From: MGBC113645 sp036308445
GTDB taxonomy: Bacteria; Bacillota_I; Bacilli_A; Erysipelotrichales; Coprobacillaceae
Assembly: GCA_036308445.1 (NCBI GenBank)
Contig: JAXJVS010000051.1
Coordinates: 1-10,341, forward strand
Reading direction: 5' to 3'
Length of the DNA stretch: 10,341 nucleotides
The translations under genes and the position numbers were made by a program. Under the pieces are notes generated by a model. It searched no databases. It saw only the letters and a program-made list of their open reading frames with translations, and was not told the DNA's origin. Each line of letters begins with the position of its first letter. The first letter of the stretch is position 1. Shown here in pieces: positions 6,144 to 10,341 of the stretch.

Positions 6144-6397
6144 TTCTCCCATTCTTCATTTTTCAGGCAATAATCCATCCTTTTTCCAAGCTCGTCGTTA
6201 CTTGATGCATTGTCTATTTCCTTAATTTCAAAATCCATAAATCTACTCATAACGTCAAATTTTATTATTAAGCCATAATCTTCATATCTAATTGAGATTT
6301 CATTAATCATATTATGATTTTCTTCATAATAGATACTGACATACTGAGCATGTTCTTTAAGATATTTTAATATTGTTGTTTTCTTACAGCTATGCAT
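6041..6397 (-). CDS. Hypothetical protein, possibly an eroded gene remnant
   Basis: I do not recognise the family. The first 90 or so residues look like real protein (K-Y-L-K-E-H-A-Q-Y-V-S-I-Y-Y-E-E, then I-K-F-D-V-M-S-R-F-M-D-F-E-I), soluble and acidic. The last 33 residues are antisense to the end of the alpha/beta hydrolase and look like a run-on past the terminator hairpin. No proper ribosome binding site precedes the ATG; AAGG abuts it directly. The reading frame continues upstream (D-D-T-F-N-T-R) to the stop codon of the MATE gene, which is in the same frame. Both ends are therefore abnormal, and this may be a truncated relic rather than an expressed gene. If translated, it would be downstream in a MATE transcript. 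Confidence 0.4.
   Translation of the reverse strand: MHSCKKTTILKYLKEHAQYVSIYYEENHNMINEISIRYEDYGLIIKFDVMSRFMDFEIKEIDNASSNDELGKRMDYCLKNEEWENYFSHSLSLFNISSYTICLFVSFSISCLIFSYTL
6127..6166. terminator. Terminator hairpin at the 3' end of the alpha/beta hydrolase
   Basis: A perfect 13-bp stem runs from 6127-6139 to 6144-6156 with a 4-base loop, followed by TCATTTTT on the plus strand. The loop GTAA contains the hydrolase stop codon (6141-6143). On the minus strand a looser T-rich tract follows the stem, so it could also act there. Confidence 0.75.
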
Positions 6398-6427
6398 CCT
6401 TGTATTGAAAGTATCATCACTGACGCC

Positions 6428-7765
6428 TTATTTTATATTTTTTAAAAAGTGAGTTACAAACATAAAGCTTACTAATGCTGATATGACATAAGCCATAGGT
6501 TGAGCAATTTGAATACCTACAACACCAATAATCTGAGGTAAGATAATGATAAATGGTATAAAGACTAAACCACTTTGAATTGATGCTAGAAACAATGCTT
6601 TTTTACTTTCACCAATACTTTGAAATAACATATTTCCTACAGCAGAAACTGGAAGTAAAAATAAAACAATACATAAATATTTTAAAGCCCCTACACCAAT
6701 ATCAACAACCAGCAAATCATCTCTAAACAATAAAATAATACTCTTAGCATTAAAGAAACATATACCACATAGAATCCCTAAAACTGCTACTCCAAACAGC
6801 ATAGTAAAATAAGTTCCTTTTTTAACTCTACTATATTTCTTAGCACCATAATTAAATGCACTAACTGGCTGAAACCCTTGACCAATACCTAAAGCAAAAC
6901 TAAATAATAAATTACTCACTCTACTAACAATACTCATGGCAGCGATAGCTTCATCACCATAAACTGAAGCCTGTATATTTAAAACACTTGTTGAAACACT
7001 ATTTAATCCTTGTCTTACAAGACTAGGTAATCCTGCAATGATAATCTTTCTTATCATCTCTAGATCTTTTGTCATATATTGAAAAGAAATCTTAGTAACT
7101 GTTTTATTCGTAAAATAAGGAATAAATAAAACAAACAAACTCATATATTGAGAAAGAGCTGTAGACAGTCCTGCTCCGGCAATTTTCATATGACAAGAAA
7201 AGATAAAAATAGGATCTAATATCATATTTAATACTCCACCTAATGTTAATCCTATCATCGCAAAAAAAGCTTTTCCTTCATATCTTAAAATATTATTTAA
7301 AACACAGCTAGTCACCATTGCAGGTGCAGAAATCAATATAAAGAAAGCATAAATTTTTGCTTCTTCTAATATTGTTGGAGTACTTCCTAATATCATCAAT
7401 AATGGTTCTAAAAATACAAGTCCAAAAACCATAATGAACAACCCTGTTACAATAGCTAGGATAACACTAGTAGAAGTAAACATTTTTGCTTTATCTACAT
7501 GTCTTGCTCCTAACTGACGACTAATATGACTACCACCACCATGACCATACATAAATCCAAATGCTTGCAAAATAGCCATTAATGCAAATACAATTCCTGT
7601 AGCACCGCTAGCTGAAACACTAATTTGACTAACAAAATAAGTATCCGCCATATTATAAATATTAGTAATTAACATACTAATCGTTGTAGGAATACCCAAA
7701 GTAACTATCAGCTTCCACACTGGTGTTTCAGTCATTTTTATATATTGCTTATCTTGACTATCCAT
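6428..7765 (-). CDS. MATE family efflux transporter
   Basis: This 445-residue inner-membrane protein has about 12 hydrophobic segments in two similar halves, as in multidrug and toxic compound extrusion (MATE) antiporters driven by sodium or protons. Family signatures include the N-terminal P-V-W-K-L-I-V-T-L-G-I-P and N-M-A-D-T-Y-F-V, Q-A-F-G-F-M-Y-G-H-G-G-G-S near 70-80, R-Q-L-G-A, the G-L-P-S-L-V-R-Q-G start of the second half, and G-Q-G-F-Q-P-V-x-x-F-N-Y-G-A. The start at 7765 is chosen because CGGAG lies nine bases upstream. The ATG three codons earlier (7774) directly abuts that ribosome binding site. Transcription comes from a perfect extended -10 promoter. Likely substrates are cationic drugs or metabolites and cannot be told from sequence. 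Confidence 0.93.
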   Translation of the reverse strand: MDSQDKQYIKMTETPVWKLIVTLGIPTTISMLITNIYNMADTYFVSQISVSASGATGIVFALMAILQAFGFMYGHGGGSHISRQLGARHVDKAKMFTSTSVILAIVTGLFIMVFGLVFLEPLLMILGSTPTILEEAKIYAFFILISAPAMVTSCVLNNILRYEGKAFFAMIGLTLGGVLNMILDPIFIFSCHMKIAGAGLSTALSQYMSLFVLFIPYFTNKTVTKISFQYMTKDLEMIRKIIIAGLPSLVRQGLNSVSTSVLNIQASVYGDEAIAAMSIVSRVSNLLFSFALGIGQGFQPVSAFNYGAKKYSRVKKGTYFTMLFGVAVLGILCGICFFNAKSIILLFRDDLLVVDIGVGALKYLCIVLFLLPVSAVGNMLFQSIGESKKALFLASIQSGLVFIPFIIILPQIIGVVGIQIAQPMAYVISALVSFMFVTHFLKNIK

Positions 7766-7785
7766 AACCACCATCTCCGTTTATA

Positions 7786-7794
7786 ATTATATCA
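7786..7794 (-). promoter_or_regulatory. Extended -10 promoter of the MATE gene
   Basis: On the minus strand this reads TGATATAAT, a consensus -10 with the TGn extension. The -35 region has no good hexamer. The start would be near 7779, directly ahead of the CGGAG ribosome binding site. Confidence 0.6.
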
Positions 7795-7820
7795 AATATT
7801 AATATAAATTGCATAAAAAG

Positions 7821-7849
7821 ACTTACTTTTCTCAAAAAGAAAAATAAGT
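7821..7849. repeat. Inverted repeat between the MATE and defence-operon promoters
   Basis: ACTTACTTTTCT (7821-7832) pairs with AGAAAAATAAGT (7838-7849), 11 of 12 positions, around a 5-base loop. On the minus strand the stem is followed by CTTTTTAT. It could thus end leftward transcripts before the MATE promoter, but no gene upstream on that strand needs it. Confidence 0.5.
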
Positions 7850-7909
7850 TATGTTGACTAAATTTTTATATGTAAAAAAATAACAATACAAACAATTATC
7901 AAGTCATTG

Positions 7910-7966
7910 AATAATATAATAACTTAAATGATTTTGCGGTTTTTTTGCAAAATCATTTATATTATT
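7910..7966. repeat. Long inverted repeat overlapping the promoter of the ATPase-RloB operon
   Basis: AAATGATTTTGC (7926-7937) and GCAAAATCATTT (7947-7958) form a perfect 12-bp stem around a 9-base loop GGTTTTTTT. After an 8-base bulge on the left side, AATAATAT (7910-7917) pairs with ATATTATT (7959-7966). The right arm covers the -35 region of the operon promoter, so it is well placed to be an operator. Confidence 0.65.
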
Positions 7967-7984
7967 AAATTTAAATGGTATAAT
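7956..7984 (+). promoter_or_regulatory. Extended -10 promoter of the ATPase-RloB operon
   Basis: TGGTATAAT (7976-7984) is a consensus -10 with the TGn extension, and a weak -35 TTTATA (7956-7961) lies 17 bp upstream. The start would be near 7991, giving a 40-base leader. This rules out the in-frame GTG at 7989 as the ATPase start. Confidence 0.7.
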
Positions 7985-8030
7985 ATAGGTGCATAATGAT
8001 ATGACGACAAATAATGAAAGGAGATTTTCT

Positions 8031-9329
8031 ATGCTTCTAGAATTTAAAACAAAAAACTATAAATCCTTTTTAGATGAAATGAAATTTTCAATGATACCTG
8101 CTCCAAAACAATCTGGTTTAGATTATAGTGTATTTGAAAAAAAGATCGGTAAAAAGACATATAAAGGATTAAGTTCTGCAGTCATTTATGGTGCAAACGC
8201 TTCTGGTAAAACAAATATTATTTCCGCAATGGAAACATTTAAAAATATTATACTTAAAGGAAACATTAACTCAGAAGAAAGTATGATATTAAACAATACA
8301 ATCAAATATGAATTAATACCCAACAATCAATTAAAAGTTGCTGAACCAACTCATTTTTCAATCAAGTTTATTACTGACAATTTATTAATAGAATATGAAG
8401 TATCATTAGACTTAGGCACTTTCTTAAATGCAAACTATAACAGAAAAATACTAAGCGAAAGCTTATCCCTTAATGAAACTTTAATATATGAAAGAAATGA
8501 TACAATTCACTTTTCAGATCATAAAGCAATTAAAAAATATATTGCAAATAATTTTGAGTTAAATATAGATAGTGCACAAAAAATTGCTCAAAACAACTTA
8601 AATGAAACAGAATTATTCTTAACAAATGGATTTAAGAATATTTTCAGCTCTCAACTTGTTAATAAAATCGTTGACTGGATTAGAAATGACTTTTTAGTTA
8701 TTTGTCGTGCCGATTTGTTAGAAATCAATAAATCAGCATTAGATTCTAAACCAAATACTGTTTACATTGAAAAGACAACGAATGAAGCAGCTAAATTATT
8801 TGGTATTAACTCTAATGCATTGGGTTATATCATGCCTAAAGATGGTTCTGATACCCAATTATATTCTATTTTTAGTGAACTAAATGCAGCTATCCCTGCT
8901 AGATTATTTGAATCATATGGAACAGTTCGTTTTATCAATACTTTCCCATTAATTATACAAGCTATACTTAATGGATCCGTATTAGTGTTAGATGAATTTG
9001 ATGCGAATATTCACCCTATGGCTTTGATTAGCATTATTAATCTATTCCATAACGATGATATCAATATCAGTCATGCTCAATTAATCTTTAATACTCATAA
9101 CCCTATTTTCCTAAATTCAAATGTATTTAGAAGAGATGAAATTAAGTTTGTAGAAAGAGATGAGGAAACTCATTTAAGCAGTCATTATTCACTTTCTGAT
9201 TTTAAAACTTCAGGCAAAAATGGCGTACGTAAAACATCTGATTATATGAGTAATTACTTTATTGGAAAATATGGTGCTATCAAGGATATAGATTTTTCTG
9301 AATTATTTGAAGAATTAATCAATGAATAA
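8031..9329 (+). CDS. AAA15/OLD-like ABC ATPase, AbiL/RloA type (anti-phage defence)
   Basis: This 432-residue ATPase is of the SMC/ABC-like AAA15 type. It opens with the typical F-K-x-x-N-Y-K-S-F-x-D strand. Walker A is G54-A-N-A-S-G-K-T61. After a helical insert, the signature-like S295-Y-G-T-V-R300 follows (the SxGTxR variant of this family). Walker B is V-L-V-L-D321-E322-F-D, and the H-loop histidine is H356 in FNTHNPIF. In such systems the ATPase senses invasion and controls a partner nuclease; here the partner is the RloB-type protein 13 bases downstream. The start is chosen for AAAGGAG seven bases upstream. Codon use and base composition match the neighbours. Other AAA15 systems (Septu PtuA, PARIS AriA, retron effectors) share this ATPase, so the partner decides the type. 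Confidence 0.88.
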   Translation: MLLEFKTKNYKSFLDEMKFSMIPAPKQSGLDYSVFEKKIGKKTYKGLSSAVIYGANASGKTNIISAMETFKNIILKGNINSEESMILNNTIKYELIPNNQLKVAEPTHFSIKFITDNLLIEYEVSLDLGTFLNANYNRKILSESLSLNETLIYERNDTIHFSDHKAIKKYIANNFELNIDSAQKIAQNNLNETELFLTNGFKNIFSSQLVNKIVDWIRNDFLVICRADLLEINKSALDSKPNTVYIEKTTNEAAKLFGINSNALGYIMPKDGSDTQLYSIFSELNAAIPARLFESYGTVRFINTFPLIIQAILNGSVLVLDEFDANIHPMALISIINLFHNDDINISHAQLIFNTHNPIFLNSNVFRRDEIKFVERDEETHLSSHYSLSDFKTSGKNGVRKTSDYMSNYFIGKYGAIKDIDFSELFEELINE

Positions 9330-9342
9330 GGAGGAAAAAGTA

Positions 9343-9996
9343 ATGTCAAGAAAAGAAACAAATAAGTATTACTTTAGTGTTGAGGGTGAAACTGAACAAT
9401 GGTATTTACAATGGTTACAAAAACAAATCAATAACCATCCAGATTCTAAACTAAAAGTACAATTTGATATAAAAGTAGAGAAGAATCCTTTGAAATATGC
9501 AAAGAAAATAAATACATTATCAAAAGTACAAGCAGTTCATGTATTCGATTATGAAGAAGCAAGTAATGAACCTGCTTTTAAAACAACTTTAGATTATATG
9601 AAAGAAGCTGAATTAAAAACTAAAAAAGTAAAATATCAACTTGCATACACTAATTTTTGTTTTGAATTATGGATCATACTTCACAAAAGAAAATTTTCAA
9701 CATCTTTACCAAATAAGAATGGTTATTTATCTACCATCAATTCTGTTTATAGTCAATCATTTGAATCTTTATTACAATATAAGCACAAAGATAATTTTGA
9801 AAAGATCTTAAATAAATTAAGTATTGAAGATGTTAAAACAGCTATTTCTAACGCTTATTATATTGATAATAAAAACAAAGAAAACAATAACACTTTGATA
9901 ATTTATAGAAATTATAAATTTTATCGTAATAACCCATCTTTAAGCATTCATGAATATATTAATAAAATATTTAAAGATGTTGGATTAATAAACTAA
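9343..9996 (+). CDS. RloB-family TOPRIM-like protein, AbiLii-type partner of the ATPase
   Basis: This 217-residue soluble protein has the hallmarks of the RloB family. The first strand ends in V13-E14-G15-E16-T17-E18, with the conserved TOPRIM glutamate. A second acidic site is H-V-F-D69-Y-E71-E72, and the family motif N104-F-C-F-E108-L-W-I-I-L-H114 follows. RloB proteins resemble the nuclease part of OLD enzymes and in RloAB/AbiL are encoded with an AAA ATPase. The likely role is the toxic or nucleolytic effector of abortive infection; this is inference from the family. The start at 9343 has AAGGAGG eight bases upstream. The in-frame ATG at 9322 overlaps the ATPase stop and lacks a site. The last codons lie inside the first copy of a direct repeat. 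Confidence 0.85.
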   Translation: MSRKETNKYYFSVEGETEQWYLQWLQKQINNHPDSKLKVQFDIKVEKNPLKYAKKINTLSKVQAVHVFDYEEASNEPAFKTTLDYMKEAELKTKKVKYQLAYTNFCFELWIILHKRKFSTSLPNKNGYLSTINSVYSQSFESLLQYKHKDNFEKILNKLSIEDVKTAISNAYYIDNKNKENNNTLIIYRNYKFYRNNPSLSIHEYINKIFKDVGLIN

Positions 9997-10013
9997 TAAA
10001 AACATATCTAACA
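9982..10013 (+). repeat. Direct repeat, copy 1 (degenerate), covering the rloB stop codon
   Basis: It aligns with copy 3 at about 23-24 of 32 positions, with a perfect match over the final 13 bases AACATATCTAACA (10001-10013). Its first half encodes the last codons G-L-I-N and the stop of the RloB-type gene, so coding constraint may explain the divergence. Confidence 0.6.
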
Positions 10014-10051
10014 TTGTAACAAAAGTGTTGACTATGTTGAACAACGAAGTG

Positions 10052-10082
10052 GCGTTAATTCTTTATAAGAACATATCTAACA
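10052..10082 (+). repeat. Direct repeat, copy 2
   Basis: This 31-base copy begins GCGTTAAT and ends AACATATCTAACA. It differs from copy 3 by one substitution and one missing A. The shared 13-base end starts at 10070, exactly 69 bases after that of copy 1. Confidence 0.9.
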
Positions 10083-10119
10083 GGGTAAGATTGCATTAAG
10101 GCAATCCTATCCTTTTTTT
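10083..10119 (+). terminator. Intrinsic terminator of the ATPase-RloB operon
   Basis: GGGTAAGATTGC (10083-10094) pairs with GCAATCCTATCC (10101-10112), 10 Watson-Crick pairs plus one G-T wobble and one mismatch, with a 6-base loop and seven T residues after it. It exactly fills the interval between repeat copies 2 and 3. Confidence 0.85.
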
Positions 10120-10151
10120 GCGTTAATCCTTTATAAGAAACATATCTAACA
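10120..10151 (+). repeat. Direct repeat, copy 3
   Basis: This 32-base copy begins GCGTTAATCC and ends AAACATATCTAACA. Its 13-base end starts at 10139, again 69 bases after the previous copy. It lies beyond the terminator, so it is not expected on the operon transcript. Confidence 0.9.
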
Positions 10152-10341
10152 ATGCATATTTAGACTTTTTACAGTCTATTATACATCTACATTTATAATA
10201 ATAACAAATCATTTCAAAATATGCTATTATTTTCTCGACCATCCCACTTTTTTAAGCTAATTTTTAATGTAAAAACAGCTATTTTTAAGGCGATGGTCGA
10301 AAATTTTATATATTTTACAATTATTTTAATATTTTTTTACA
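10152..10341. other. Gene-free right end with a structured element at 10235-10300
   Basis: No ORF with a ribosome binding site is visible. A small hairpin TAGACT/AGTCTA lies at 10161-10178. A larger element is closed by TCGACCATC (10235-10243) and GATGGTCGA (10292-10300). Inside it, AGCT (10255-10258) pairs with AGCT (10277-10280) and TTTTTA (10261-10266) with TAAAAA (10270-10275). The 9-bp outer stem is far richer in G and C than its surroundings. It could be a structured RNA, a small palindromic mobile repeat, or one end of an element continuing past the window. Confidence 0.45.

Noticed and set aside
7989..8030. GTG start at 7989 for the ATPase
   Set aside because: It coincides with the predicted transcription start and lacks a ribosome binding site. 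The ATG at 8031 has AAAGGAG at good spacing.
9982..10151. CRISPR array of three repeats
   Set aside because: Repeat and spacer lengths fit, but one spacer is a complete intrinsic terminator, copy 1 overlaps a coding end, only two good copies exist, and no cas gene is present.

Overview
The window is AT-rich, with strong GGAGG-type ribosome binding sites, short intergenic gaps and ordinary sigma-A promoters. The gene set is cysteine synthase, rubrerythrin, a Cof-type HAD phosphatase, a MATE exporter, a PHP phosphatase and a MerR/GyrI regulator. This fits an anaerobic low-GC Bacillota, most likely a gut Erysipelotrichales-type organism. That placement is an inference from composition and gene content, since no ribosomal RNA or other phylogenetic marker is present.

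Layout. Positions 1-1257 hold three minus-strand genes: a HisJ-family PHP phosphatase, a 116-residue protein of unknown function, and the first 22 codons of a probable cation diffusion facilitator that runs off the left edge. Divergent from these is cysK (1367-2296, +), ended by a hairpin terminator. Next comes a MerR regulator with a GyrI-like effector domain (2384-3178, +), behind a textbook MerR-type promoter with a 20-bp spacer. A shared hairpin separates it from three minus-strand genes: a DUF1622 membrane protein, a HAD phosphatase and rubrerythrin (3187-5144). An alpha/beta hydrolase of the monoacylglycerol lipase type (5283-6143, +) diverges from rubrerythrin. Its first 20 codons appear to be cut off by an in-frame TAA. 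It converges on an odd, probably eroded small ORF (6041-6397, -) lying directly behind a MATE exporter (6428-7765, -).

The right-hand third is the accessory part. A two-gene operon encodes an AAA15-type ABC ATPase (8031-9329) and an RloB-family TOPRIM-like protein (9343-9996). This pairing resembles RloAB and the lactococcal AbiL abortive-infection system, so the operon is most likely an anti-phage defence module. It has its own extended -10 promoter, preceded by a long inverted repeat.

The gene-free right end (9997-10341) holds three direct repeats at 69-bp spacing, the first running into the rloB stop codon. A strong terminator exactly fills the gap between the second and third. Beyond them lies a separate 70-bp structured element closed by a 9-bp stem.

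The first 8 kb is otherwise ordinary housekeeping sequence. Its curiosities are the truncated hydrolase, the eroded small ORF, three terminators whose loops contain stop codons, and a two-codon ORF in the merR leader.
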